Assembly: GCA_947561395.2 (NCBI GenBank) | Contig: OX387186.1 | Span: forward strand, 41,435,220 to 41,499,219 | Reading direction: 5' to 3' | DNA length: 64,000 bases | Source: Buxus sempervirens | Lineage: Eukaryota > Streptophyta > Magnoliopsida > Buxales > Buxaceae | In this document: in pieces, positions 1 through 11,399 of the stretch | Layout: every line of letters begins with the position of its first letter | Numbering within the stretch: position 1 is the first letter of the stretch | Notes under the pieces: generated by a model | Seen by the model: only the letters and a program-made list of their open reading frames with translations | What the model was told of the DNA's origin: nothing | Database searches by the model: none | Made by a program: the position numbers and the translations under genes

Positions 1-128
1 GCTTTCCCAAGCTGAGCTACATGTGTGTAGACACCCCAAATTGCACAGTAAAAATGAAGAATAATTGGCAAAAATCACTATTTCCTTTAAAACCATCACA
101 AAATTTGAGAAAAAGAGCTTTTTTCCTT

Positions 129-270
129 GTATCCGACAACTCAGGTCGGATACAAGCGTATTTCTTCGTATCTGATGGAAAATGCCGGATACAAGTAGCC
201 CTTAATGTATCCGGCAACATATGCCGGATAAATATAGGCGCTCGTGTATCCGACCTGATGTGTCGGATAC
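129..270 (+). promoter_or_regulatory. cluster of four short inverted repeats in the LTR
   Basis: Four hairpin-capable palindromes lie in a row: 129-153 (9-bp arms GTATCCGAC / GTCGGATAC, loop AACTCAG), about 168-192, 208-230 (arms TATCCGGCA / TGCCGGATA) and 246-270 (arms GTATCCGAC / GTCGGATAC). They sit 170-310 bp upstream of the LTR TATA box. Related clusters occur at 3895-4024, 15404-15545, 19926-19989 and in the 3' LTR (about 20597-20738). The core CCGAC is the same pentamer as the plant DRE/LTRE core bound by DREB/CBF factors, but the flanking base is T, not the preferred A or G. The regulatory role is inference from position and recurrence. Confidence 0.8.
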
Positions 271-436
271 ATAAGTTTTGCTCAAAATTAGGGTTTTCCG
301 AGAGTTTTCACCTTTTACCATCATATCCTTCATTAAAGGAGTAGAAATCTCGGAAATAGCCTTAGGGTTAAAGTTGGTGGGCTCTAGACATTAGTTTGTG
401 TCTACCATCTCACCAACCCTAACCCTAGCCTTTGCC

Positions 437-444
437 TATAAATA
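437..444 (+). promoter_or_regulatory. LTR TATA box
   Basis: TATAAATA lies in the context GCCTATAAATAGGAGG, just after a run of AACCCTA units that resembles a telo-box. The same box is kept in the 3' LTR at 20905-20912. Transcription of the element should start about 30 bp downstream. A GTAAGC donor-like site at 552 and a CAG acceptor after a pyrimidine-rich stretch at 5266, just before gag, would allow a spliced gag message. Confidence 0.8.
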
Positions 445-2274
445 GGAGGCTCCTCCTTAAGCAAATGGCCATTAACTCTTGTCAAGAACTTTTGCCAAGA
501 AGAGCTCCGAGTGAAGAGGGGAACCGCTGCGGAACTGCTTCCAGAACATAGGTAAGCCTCAAACCTCTATTTAATTTTCTGTTTTTACATTCTAGATCTA
601 GATCTCTTCTTCTACCTTTCTGTAGAATAAGGCCTATGATGTGTGTGAAAACCCTTCCCCTACTCAAAGTATCTCAAGACTCCCCCTAGCCGTAAAACGT
701 GAAGGCGGGATCTAGGAGAAACGAGACTGGGGATTGATCCTAGTGCTAGAACCTATTTGAATAAGCCTTTTGAATCTGTGAAGACCGTTCCATATTCAAA
801 GTACCCCAAGATTATCTTGAAGAACCGTGTTTAACGGGGAGAGAGAACTAAGGGAAACGATAATGGAATGGAACCCTAGGTTGTTTTTAGAACCCTATTT
901 TGATTGATATGAATGCATGCTATCGTTGCTATATTGTTGGAATGATTTTTACACTTACACATACATAGCACGTGATTTTGGTGGGATAGGCTCATATTTC
1001 GGATTTATTGTATTTATTATGATAAATCTGAAATAAATAGCCCCAAGCAATTCTGGGATGTTTGTAAATGATTTTCAAAGGATTTTGATTCTTCTTGCAC
1101 GGATTACACACACTTTATCACTGTTTTGAATTGGTTTTATTCAAAAATGGCTTAACTTGACAGCAACTGTACCCCTACTTCGGATACTCATAATTTCATC
1201 GTCCGGATGAATTTTGGAGTGATTCTAGAACCATAGGAAAGGTGAGGCTGTCTAGTTTATGCCTACTAAATTTCATTAATTTCTATCAGGCGGATTTTTG
1301 ACACCTCTCTGTCGAAGTTGATAGGTCAGTTCAGGTCTGAATACGGAACTTGTCACTTCGACTGAGCGCCATGTGTTCGTTTTAAGTCTGATTCGAGTGA
1401 TTATTGTTTCTGAGTTCTCCTTTATGAGTCTATTTTCAAATCCAGTTGGTTTCATAATTTTTTGACTCCATTTGTGTCGTGGGTAACAGATTTACTCAGA
1501 ACTATTCAACAGCACTTTTCTGGGTAAATCTGTGATCTTCGGGGCCTGTTCGGGAGATCACCCAAGGCACATCCGAATGAATTTTTGTATGAGGCTAGTT
1601 TCATTTAAAAGATGGCCATACAGACTTCACTCACACCAAATTTCGTGGATTTATATGAAGTCGATTTTTCTAAATGATTTTCCAAAGTTGCCTACTTATC
1701 ACTTTTAATTATCTCCAGCAGCAATTTTAAAAGAGGCATAACTCCTAGGATTTCAACCGGATTTAATTGAAATTTTGCTTGAGTCTTCTATCTATCATAA
1801 TCTTTCAAATGAATTTGGTTTGATTCAATTAAAATTGGATTTGAATGATTTCAAGACAAATGGTTCTTGCTTTTACCGAATTTTCCGGATTTGACTCAAC
1901 TTGGCTTTGTGCAATATTTGCTTTGATTTCCATTTATTGTTGATATTCCAGAAGTGATATTGACATAAAAGAGGATCTGGAATCCATTTGGATTTCTCAT
2001 GTGAAGATATCACACATTGGTTTAATTCTTTTCCAATGTTTTTAATGATTTTAGCAAGCTTTCTTACTTTTTTAGCATGAACAACACTTGGCAACCACTT
2101 TGTGTGGGTGAATGGGGGTGCCTAACACCTTCTCCCGTTCATATTCTAATCCCCTTACCCATCTCTGGATTTGATTTTCAAGTAGGGTTATTTTTACTCT
2201 AGAATTTGCCTTTTAGCTATTTTTGATTATTTTTGAATCTTTTGGTGTCCATTCACACCCAAAATACTGAATGG

Positions 2275-2292
2275 TGGCGACTCTCCCACATT
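2275..2292 (+). other. primer binding site (tRNA-Arg type), Tat group
   Basis: TGGCGACTC follows the LTR end almost directly. This primer site type is known from Ogre and other Tat elements and is usually ascribed to tRNA-Arg. Four other copies are in the window: 22743-22751 (+), 30640-30631 (-), 62487-62496 (+) and 63379-63370 (-). Each marks the inner edge of a Tat-type LTR. Confidence 0.75.
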
Positions 2293-4349
2293 TTGCGTTG
2301 AGCCCATGTGTTGACGGAGGGGAAATCATCCCGGTGATTTTTCCCATGTCTCACAATGTGGCTGCCGTCCTTGTCGGCGTGCCTACTTGTCTTCTAGAAG
2401 TTAAGTAGAGTGGCCTCTTGCCTCCCTGAGTATGATGTGTATCTTCAGTAGATAATTTTAGGCTTTTTCAAGCATGTTTCCTTGAATAAAACATTTCTTG
2501 TACCATACATTTAGGTGCTGTATTTTTAGGCTTTGATTTTGGGTATAAAACAATGTCACTTGAGCACAAAAATGAAGAATCCAAAACCTAGAAATTTAGT
2601 GTAGTTCTGGGGAATTGTTAAGCATGTTTTACCTAATTAAAACACTTTTTGGACCATATTGTTAGTTGCTGAAGTTTAGGCATCAATTTGGAGTATAAAC
2701 AAGACACTTTAAGCATGAAAATGAGACCATAAAACCTAGAATTTGGTAGAGGTTTTGAGGGGTTTTTCAAGCATGTTCCCCGGTTAAAAGCTTCTTGTAC
2801 AATGCATATAGTTGCTGAATTTTAAGGCTCCAATTTGGGTAAAAATAATGCACTTTTGAGCATGAAAAAAGAGCATGAAATCTGGAAATTTAGGGGATGT
2901 TTTGAATTTTATAAGCATGCTTTCATGAGCTAATGGTGATTTGTGCAATATAATGCCATGCTTGTATACTACTTTTTGGGCATGTAATACTTGTGTGCAT
3001 ATTTAGTTGCTTTGGCTGTCTTGCTTGCTTATGTTTTGCTTCTAATATGATTGTCATATGCCTTGGCTTGGAATTGTATGCATGGCTACGAAAAAGAGTG
3101 GCAAGGGGCTGGGACGTTGTGAATGTACCTCAAAATTTTAAATGCACTTGAGTACTTTAAACTATTTGCACAACCTACCCATCACCTATAGGAAGTTGAA
3201 CCCGAATGTGTGTAGCTTGGCGCACCGAGGTCGTTACTTCGGAAAGCGAAAGTGAAAACATTCATCTTAGAATTTGAGTCAATGATGTGATGACAATGGG
3301 ATCTGTGATTCGATTCCGGGCATCACTAGACGTGAGTGCTAAGTTGCCAATTAAGCCAAAACCCAAAAATCATACGCTTGAAGGTGGAGAAACATGTTTT
3401 CAGCTAAAAGTACACAATTGCGTTTGGGGAATTGGGTGTAAATGTTGGAAGGCCGTTTGCATGTTTCACAGGCCAAGGTATAATACCATATTGAAGGTAA
3501 TACAAGGTGGCAAGGTAAAGCCATGTTCTTTTTTATTATTTTCATGTAAATTAAAAGCCATGGTGTCCATATGCTTGGGATGAAATTTTTCCCAAAAATG
3601 TATATAGCCTAAGGTTGGTGTAACCTATAGGATGAGTTTCCAACTCAATTTAATAGTCATCCTACCCAAAGTCCATGTAGGAGGCAACCAAGTGTACAAA
3701 AATACAAGAATTGGTGCATAACTTTGGAGGGACAAGTACCCTCATGAATTTGTGAATTTTGCAAGAATGATGTCAAAGCCCAATTTGGGGCAAGTTTTAA
3801 AGGCCAAGTCAAGGTAAACATTAAGTGGGAATGAAAATAACATAATTTGGTGAAAAAATGAGTCAAAAAGGGCAATTTCGGCATTAACCGACAACTCAGG
3901 TCGGTAAAACAATGTCTTCTTCTTATCTGACATATTTCGTCGGTTACAAAAGGTTATGCTTGTATCCGATCTTTTGTATCGGATACAATAAGACATAGCC
4001 TTAGCCGACATTTCATATCGGATAAATGCAGAAAATGTGCAAATTGGTTTTTCAGCCCAAATTTTTGGAATAAAATGCCTAAAACACTATGGACAATCTT
4101 TAGGCACCCCAAAAAGAATATAAAAATGTTTCAAAAAAATAAAAAATAAAAATAAAAAATAAATACAACAAAAAATAATAAAAAAAAAACAAAAACCAAA
4201 AAAAATTCTTTCAAGGTTTAACCTAATTTTGAAACTCAAAGAGGGAACCAAGGTGTCATATTTTTTGATACCAATTCAATTTAACATGATTCTATCAAGC
4301 TTTTGAACTGGAAAACTGAGAAAATTCAGCAAAAAAAAAAAAAAAAAAA
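2293..4349 (+). other. untranslated leader of the large Tat element, first part
   Basis: No convincing coding sequence is visible. Between about 2450 and 2950 a loosely repeated block of 110-130 bp recurs about four times; each block has AAGCATG, a C/T-rich AAAACNTTTCTTG part, GTTGCTGNATTTTAGG and a GAGCATGAAA end. A degraded inverted-repeat cluster lies at 3895-4024. The part 4120-4200 is A-rich. The 98-aa and shorter open frames here look like chance frames. Confidence 0.6.
3895..4024. promoter_or_regulatory. inverted-repeat cluster in the leader
   Basis: Four palindromes are visible: CCGACAACTCAGGTCGG at the left (identical core and loop to the first hairpin of the LTR), a worn one near 3924-3946, GTATCCGATCTTTTGTATCGGATAC-type arms near 3962-3985, and CCGACATTTCATATCGG near 4005-4021. 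Order and spacing match the LTR cluster, so the two are related by descent. There is no clear TATA box close by on either strand, unlike the other clusters. Confidence 0.7.
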
Positions 4350-5109
4350 GAAACCTTTGGTTGGTTATTTTTATCAATCAAATCAAAACATTTGTGGGAC
4401 ACTTGGAGGCCCTAGAATACTCCAAGAAACCTTTGGTTGGTTATTTTTATCAATCAAATGAAAACATTTGTGGGACACTTGAAAGCCATAGAATATTCCA
4501 AGAAACCTTTGATTGGTTATTTTTATCAATCAAATCAAAACATTTGTGGGACACTTGGAAGCCCTAGAATATTCCAAGAAACCTTTGGTTGGTTATTTTT
4601 ATCAATCAAATCAAAACATTTGTGGGACACTTGGAAGCCCTAGAATACTCCAAGAAACCTTTGGTTGGTTATTTTTATCAATCAAATCAAAACATTTCTG
4701 CGACACTTGGAGGCTCTAGAATACTCCAAGAAACCTTTGGTTGGTTATTTTTATCAATCAAATCAAAACATTTGTGGGACACTTGGAAGCCCTAGAATAT
4801 TCCAAGAAACCTTTGGTTGGTTATTTTTATCAATCAAATCAAAACATTTGTCGGATACTTGGAAGCCCTAGAATATTCCAAGAAACCTTTGGTTGGATAT
4901 TTTTTTTAATCAAATCAAAACATTTGTGGGACACTTGGAAGCCCTAGAATATTCCAAGAAACCTTTGGTTGGTTACTTTTATCAATCAAATCAAAACATT
5001 TGTGGGACACTTGGAAGCCCTAGAATATTCCAAAAAACCTTCAGTTTGTTATTTTTATCAATCAAATCAAAACATTTGTGGGACACTTGGAAGCCCTAAA
5101 ATATTCCAA
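4350..5109 (+). repeat. 76-bp minisatellite, ten copies, in the element leader
   Basis: Ten head-to-tail copies of 76 bp, each starting near GAAACCTTTGGTTGG and ending at TTCCAA, begin at about 4350, 4426, 4502 and so on. Copies differ by only a few bases each, so the array expanded recently. Because 76 is not a multiple of three and the unit has few stops, every copy yields a 68-codon open frame. These are shadows, not genes. A-rich stretches flank the array. Such leader repeats are common in long Tat elements. Confidence 0.93.
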
Positions 5110-5266
5110 CAAAAAAAAAAAGCAAAAACAAAAAAATAAATAAAAAAAACAAGGAAAAAAAAAATAAATCTGGACTTGTGTTCACCTAACCTACTTGTCT
5201 ACATTTATAGGGGTGTGACCCAAGTTAAATGGAAGCTGACATGTTTCTTTGATTTTCCTTCTCCAG

Positions 5267-6511
5267 GTACACTTATTTGCAATCATTGCTCCCGTGACCA
5301 GATCCAAAGCCCGAGCAATGAATACTGAAGAGAACCAAGCTCAAGCCACCGTACCCGCTCAAGACTTTGCTCAGCTACAAGAGCAAGTGGCCGGTCTGGC
5401 CAAAATGCTGGGGGACTTACTGGCGGCTCAGGCCCAACAGGCCCAGGCCCAAAATCAAGCATCGACTTCCCACCAAGCACCGCCACCTCAAGCCTACATT
5501 CCGCCTCCCACTCAACCCATGCCTGAGCCAATTTTTGAACCGGTTCCTGAACCTATCTTGATCATAGAAAACACTGTGGAATCTGAGAGAGAAATGGAGA
5601 AGGAAAAAGCCAGAGAGGAGATGGAAAGAAAACTCCTGCACAAGATAGAGAGGATCCAGGAAGAACTTAAGGAGGTGAAGGGGGGAAACTGCTATGGAGG
5701 TACCATCTTCGATGATCTCTACATGTACCCGGATGTATGCCTGCCGGCCAAGTTCAGGTGCCCAGACTTTGACAAATATGATGGCACAGGCTGCCCTATA
5801 AGCCACTTGAAACTATACTGCGGGGCCCTATGCCAGTTTGGCCGGGATGACAGCATACTGATCCAACTCTTTCAGAGGAGCTTGACAGGGTCAGCCTTAA
5901 GGTGGTTTGCCACGCTGGACCACGGAAGGATCAGAAGGTGGAAGGACCTAGCCGACACCTTCTTAGACCAGTACAAATTCAACTCTGAGATCGTGCCAAA
6001 CCGGTACGACATGATGAGGATGAGCAAGGGGAAAGAGGAGTCTGTAAGGCAGTATGCCAAGAGATGGAGAGACGCTGCCTCCTAGGTTAGGCTGCTTATG
6101 CTGGAACCCAAGATGATATCAACGTTTGTGGGCACACCGGGGTAGCCCTTCTACAACCACCTGGTGGGTCAGATCACCACCAATTTTGCAGCCCTGGTAC
6201 AGGTGGCAGACCGGATCGAGGAAGGGGTCAGGTCAGGAAGGCTCATTGACTACTCTACTTTGATTGGGCAGTCTGATTCCTCCGCTTCCCTGGCACAGAA
6301 GAAAGGGGCTGGATTCAAAAAGACCGGGGCCAGAAAAGAAGGAGAAGTGAACCTGGTCCAGGCTCCTCTCGCCAAGAAACCGCTCCATGTGAACATCTCT
6401 GCACCCCAGCAGACCCAACACTCATATCAGACCCCACTCAATGTCAACTTCTCCCCCTTCGTGCCTACAAACCCGAGGAGGACTTTTACTAAGGAAGAGA
6501 GGGAGGCCTGA
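5267..6511 (+). pseudogene. gag region of the large Tat element (fossil)
   Basis: The first start codon in good context is at 5318, just after a candidate splice acceptor (5265-5266). The N-terminal part is Gln/Ala/Pro-rich with a charged helical stretch. It is followed by a retrotransposon gag (capsid) domain with the usual FxCPDFDKYDGTGxP entry, a WF motif and a QYAxRWRD-type end. Gag forms the particle that packs the element's RNA. The region is broken in this copy. Downstream is a C-x2-H-x5-GH-x4-C zinc-knuckle-like motif near 6657-6705, as is usual for Tat gag. Confidence 0.85.
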
Positions 6512-7689
6512 TTAGCAGCAAGAAGGAACAGAGTTTTCACGCCTCTCCCGGTATCTCTTTCCCAACTGCTACCAACCCTGCTGAAAGGGGAATATGTAAC
6601 TTTGAAGGAACCAAGCCCGAATGCCACAAATGGGAGGAATTTCAATTCGGCAGTCACTTGTGACTTCCACATGGGTGCACCGGGGCACTCTACAGATGCT
6701 TGCTGGGTTCTGAAGCACGCGGTCCAGGATCTGTTGGATCAGAAGGCCTTGGTTTTCAACACTGCTGCACCTGCCCCGTCGGGGAATGATATTGGGCAAA
6801 ACCCTCTGCCTTACCATAATGGGGCAGGCCCGTCCAACTCTATCACTGCAATATCCACCATGAGAAGGGCCTTTGACCCATCTCAACTTATAGCTCCCGT
6901 GGGGACCTCGGTCAAGGTCTACTTCTTCCAAGAGAAAGAAGAAGAGGAGGTCAATATGGTCTCCCAGAAAAATGATAATACCGCTGAGGACATTAGCTCC
7001 TCTCCGAACTGGGTCTCTTCTCTTATGGCCCAAATAAATATTGCAAGGCCTCCATTGGTCTTTAATTGTGGGTCACCCACCTGCTCTTCAGCCAAACCAC
7101 CAAAAGCTCCCTTGGTCATCAACCTGGACCCTACCACTGCATCTATCACCTCTTCAATTCCATCAGCCACATCTGGGTCCAAACTCCAACCCATGGTGGT
7201 AAACATTCCAGCTTCCTACAGTATCCCTAGACCGGCCCGTACATCCTGGTCCAAACTCCAGCAGTTGGTGGTCAACGTCCCTATACTAGCCTATTCTGAG
7301 GCAGCTGTACCATGGAATTACAGCGAGGGGGTCACGGTTACGGTTCCAGTGGTCCGAAACCAAAACCAGGAGGAGGTGAACCTCATGATGAGGTCGGGAA
7401 AATGCGTAGGAGTGGAGAAAGGAAAAGAAACAGAGGTGGAGAGAGAGAGAAAAGAAACTGAAGAAAAGAGAAAATCAAAAGGAAAAACAAAAGTGGGAGA
7501 AGACACCCCCCAGGGTGCAGAAAATGAGGCATCAGACCTTATAAAGATAATAAAAAAGAGTGAATTCAATCTTGTGGATCAGCTGAACAAAGTCCCGGCC
7601 CAGATTTCAATACTGGGTCTTTTGCTAAATTCTGAAAAGCACAGGGACGCATTGTTTAGGGTGCTACAGAGTGCACATGTATCCCAGAC

Positions 7690-8390
7690 AATTGATCCAG
7701 ACCAGCTAGGCAAAATGGTTGGTCAAATCTTGTCACATAATGTGATAAGTTTCTCCGAAGGTGAGATAAGCCCAGGTGGGTGTTATCATGTTGACCCTTT
7801 GCACATCACAGTGCTTTGTAAGGGCAGCATGATCGCACGGGTTTTAATTGACAACGGGTCGGTGTTAAACGTCTGCCCGTTAATCACTTTTGTCAAGCTT
7901 GGTCTAGATCAGTCGAAGATTAAGCAAAATGGGAGGATAGTGAGGGCTTTTAACAGCTCTAAGACACACTCCCTAGGGGAGATTGAACTGCCGGTCACAA
8001 TCGGACCGAATATCTTCAACATCACATTTGAGGTGATGGATATACCCGCAGCCTTCAATCTGCTCCTAGGAAGGCTGTGGATACACTCGGCTAGGGCAAT
8101 ACCATCCACGCTCCACCAAAGGGTGAAATACATAAGAGGGCAAAGGGTGATAACAGTCCTAGCTGAGAACTTGGTGCCTCCCATTGTGTCACCTGATGTA
8201 CCCTTAATAAATGTGGATTTGATTGTTGACAAGATTGCATTCCACTCGTTTCAGTTTGAGATGGTCAATTTCATACCTGGGGGGTGTGAAAAAAGAGAAA
8301 ATAAGGGGACAACCGCAGAGAAAATGGTAAGGAAAGTGATGGAGAAATACCACTTTCACCCAGGAAAAGGCCTGGGAATAAATTTGTAGG
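7690..8390 (+). pseudogene. aspartic protease region with G-patch-like end (fossil)
   Basis: The retropepsin active-site loop reads DNGS (about 7850-7861) in the context VLIDNGSVLNVCP, typical of plant Ty3/gypsy proteases, and is followed by an LLLGRLWIH motif. Next comes a glycine-rich HPGKGLG stretch that resembles the G-patch found after the protease of several Tat and other elements. The protease would cut the Gag-Pol polyprotein. A Pro/Gly-rich linker follows to about 9390. In Ogre relatives the step from protease to RT is bridged by splicing; the sequence here cannot prove that. Confidence 0.85.
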
Positions 8391-9399
8391 GAATAGTGGA
8401 ACCCATCAAGGCCAAGAAGCTGGTCCCTAAAGTAGGACTGGGGTTTAAACCCCGAGGATGGAGGAGAATGAAGCATGAAGAAGGAGATAAAAGAAGTAAA
8501 GGAAAAATCCCTCATCTAAGGGAGAATTTTCCAAGACCCTCTTGCATAATCCAACTATCTCCTCCTATGGACCAATCCAAGCCTCCCTACCGTAATATCA
8601 ACCCATACCAAAAGCCTTCTGTTCCGACCCTGCAACCCTATAACCCATCTCCTATGCTTGGAACACTGGGCGGGCCTGGGCCACAGCCTGAGCAGCAGGT
8701 GGATTTCTTCGAAGATGTCGGTGCATTCTTCGCCATGACTGAAGGCGAAAAGACAGTTGGTGATAAGGAGCTGCCGTTCATTGACTGGGCAGCAGTGAAA
8801 ATCCCAGAGGAGGTCATATCTGGACTGGGCCCCATAGCAGAAAAGGGTAGTACCCACCCAGTGATGATGGCATCGGATTCTGGGTTTGAGGGGCAGGCTT
8901 GCACAATTTCCCCTGCTCCCAAAAATCTTGTATTAAACATTTGGGAGGAAACTCCCCTTACCTTTGAAGCAGTGTTTGTTTGGCAAATTGACGCGGCTTC
9001 CAAAAAAAAAAACTCCAATAGTGGAATGCCATTTCCTTGAAGGTTCTAATGAGCCTTCGTCATCAGGGGAATTATATTAAGAAGGCTCACAAAAAACCCA
9101 AAAAGATTTTTCTATTTTTTCTAGAAAATTTAATTTTTTCAAAAAGGTCCAAACCGCTTATGAACCATATAATCAGACCGAATTAGACCAGGTTGAATAT
9201 GACTTTGACTTCGAGCTCGACTTTGACCTCATAGGGATCGAAGAAGAAGATGTTCCAAAAGAAATTGAATATCAATTGGAACATCATGAAAAGGGGGTCC
9301 AACCTAATATCGAGGAGACCATTGCAATAAATCTTGGGACCGAAGATGACCCAAAAATAGTGAAAATTGGGGCATGCCTATCTGATGTGTAGCAAAATA

Positions 9400-10450
9400 A
9401 AATGTCATGGTTTTTGGCAGACTACAAAGATGTATTCGCTTGGTCGTATCGAGACATGCCGGGGTTGGACACTGACATGGTGGTGCACAAGTTGCCAATT
9501 TTGCCAAGGGTTAAGCCAATCAAGCAGAAGCTAAGAAGATTGAAACCTGAATGGACTTTGAAGGTCAAGGACGAAGTGGTCAAGCAATTCCAAGCAGGAT
9601 TTCTAGCAGTCTCTACGTACCCCGAGTGGCTCGCAAACATAGTGCCGATACCAAAGAAGGACGGGAAAGTTAGAATGTGTGTGGACTACAGAGATCTGAT
9701 TAAGGCAAGCCTAAAGGATGATTTTCCACTTCCACACATTGACATTCTGGTCGATAATACTGCGGTACATAGCCTATTCTCTTTCATGGATGGTTTCTCT
9801 GGATACAATCAGATCAAAATGGCTAAGGAAAATCAAGAGAAAACAGCTTTCATCACGCCCTGGGGCACATTCCACTATATAGTCATGCCATTTGGGCTTA
9901 AAAACGCTGGGGCAACATACCAGCGGGCCATGACCGCACTATTCCATGACATGATCCATAAGGAGATGGAGGTTTACGTGGACGATATGATTGCCAAATC
10001 ATGCAAAGAAGATGACCACTTGATTAATTTGAAAAAGGTGTTTGATCGTCTTAGGAAGTACAGTCTACGGCTTAACCCGACTAAATGTGTCTTTGGGGCT
10101 ACATCAGGGAAGTTGCTGGGATTTATTGTAAGCCGAAGAGGAATTGAAATTGACCCGGCTAAAGCCAAGGCCATAATTGAAATGCCATCACCCAGAACAG
10201 AGAAGGAGGTTAGGGGCTTTCTTGGAAGAATTCAATATATAAGCCGGTTTATAGCACAACTCACTGCTATCTGTGAACCAATTTTCAAACTTCTGAGGAA
10301 GGATAACCCGACGGTCTGGAATGAGGATTGCCAGCAGGCATTTGACACAATAAAGAAGTATTTGCTGAACCCACCTGTGCTAGTGCCACCAACTCCAGGA
10401 AGACCACTGATCCTGTACTTGTCAGTGTTGGAAACATCAATGGGATGTGT
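9400..10450 (+). pseudogene. reverse transcriptase domain (fossil)
   Basis: The ordered RT motifs of Ty3/gypsy are all readable: VRMCVDYRDL, the FSFMDGFSGYNQI block, TAFITPWGTFHY, MPFGLKNAGATYQRAM, the catalytic YVDD box (near 9976-9987), and the LGFIVSRRGIEIDP and GFLGRIQYISRFI motifs. This domain copies the element RNA into DNA, primed by the tRNA at the primer site. The best-kept parts match the Tat clade pattern. Confidence 0.95.
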
Positions 10451-10539
10451 CTTGGGGTAGCATGATGAGACTGGTAGAAAAGAAAGGGCAATTTACTATC
10501 TGAGTAAAAAATTCACAGAATATGAGGCAAAGTACTCAT

Positions 10540-11240
10540 CGTTGGAAAAGACTTGTTGTGCTCTAGTGTGGGCAACTCAGAGGCTAAGGCATTACTTCCT
10601 TAGTCACTCCACATTATTGATATCCCGGATGGACCCTCTGAAATATTTATTTGAGAAACCGGCACTGACTGGCAGAACGGCAAAATGGCAACTACTACTA
10701 TCCAAGTTTGACCTCACGTACAACACTCAAAAGGCGATCAAGGGGCAAGCCATTGCTGACCACCTGGCTGCACATCCTTTACCAGAATACCAACCTTTGA
10801 AGACCAACTTTCCTGATGAGGCAATTCTGTTTACTGAAGAAGAGGAAAGTGAAAGTTCTTGGAAAATGTTTTTCGATGGGGCCGCCAACATGAATGGAAA
10901 TGGAATAGGGGCAGTTTTGGTCAAGCCAGATGGGTCCTACATCCCAATCGCAGTGAAGCTAAGATTCCAGTGCACCAATAATATTACAGAGTATGAAGCA
11001 TATATAATTGGGTTGCAAGCCGCCATAGATCATGAAGTGGAGGAACTTGACATATACGGAGATTCGAGTCTTATCATCTTCCAAACAACTGGTGAATGGA
11101 AAACCAAGGATCACAAATTGATCCCATATCACCAGTATTTGGAAGAAATAAGCACAAATTTTACTCGAATTTCCTTTAACTATATGCCGAGGGCCAAGAA
11201 TCAGTTCGCGGATGCTCTAGCAACATTGGCTTCAATGGTC
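10540..11240 (+). pseudogene. RT-linked RNase H remnant plus archaeal-type RNase H (fossil)
   Basis: The first part (about 10540-10770) is the RT-linked RNase H, which in Tat elements is worn and partly inactive. The second (about 10860-11240) has the archaeal-type RNase H pattern, with a FDGAANMNGNG-like first acidic motif, NNITEYEAYIIGL, YGDSSLII and a final RAKNQFADALATLAS motif. The extra domain is a defining trait of the Tat lineage and is thought to be a later gain of RNase H from a host-like source. Confidence 0.9.
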
Positions 11241-11399
11241 AGCATGCCAAAAGGGGTAGACATCAAACCGCTGGAAATTGAGGTCAGAGATGAGCCGGCT
11301 TATTGTTTCGTTCTAGAGGGAGCACCCGAAGAAGAAGCACCATGGTTTCAAGATATCAAAAATTTCTTGAACAATCGGAAGTTGCCAGAAAATGCCACT

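Larger units (their letters stand above)
26..2271 (+). repeat. 5' LTR of the large Tat element
   Basis: The LTR starts TGTAGACACCCC and is matched nearly base for base by 20494-22739. It carries a cluster of four inverted repeats (129-270), an AACCCTAACCCTAG stretch (about 415-428), a TATA box (437-444) and a GTAAGC splice-donor-like site at 552. The end is placed just before the TGGCGACTC primer site at 2275. However, the similarity to the 3' copy continues to 2447, so the LTR could be defined as 176 bp longer if the primer site were ignored. A TGGCGACTC site follows a similar ACACCC-containing tail at 62461-62496, which supports the shorter definition. Confidence 0.85.

Noticed and set aside
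1-25. tRNA-like D-arm text on the minus strand (TAGCTCAGCTTGGGAAAGC)
   Set aside because: Only 25 bases are in the window; no acceptor, anticodon or T arm can be seen, so a tRNA gene cannot be supported.
482-667. Minus-strand open frame repeated in both LTRs (about 60-80 codons)
   Set aside because: Conserved only because the LTRs are copies; no motif and no start context.
4361-5099. Series of 68-codon open frames starting every 76 bp
   Set aside because: They follow the 76-bp tandem repeat and differ only by its phase; no known protein features.
4350-5109. CRISPR-like array
   Set aside because: Units are contiguous 76-bp copies without unique spacers, in plant nuclear DNA.
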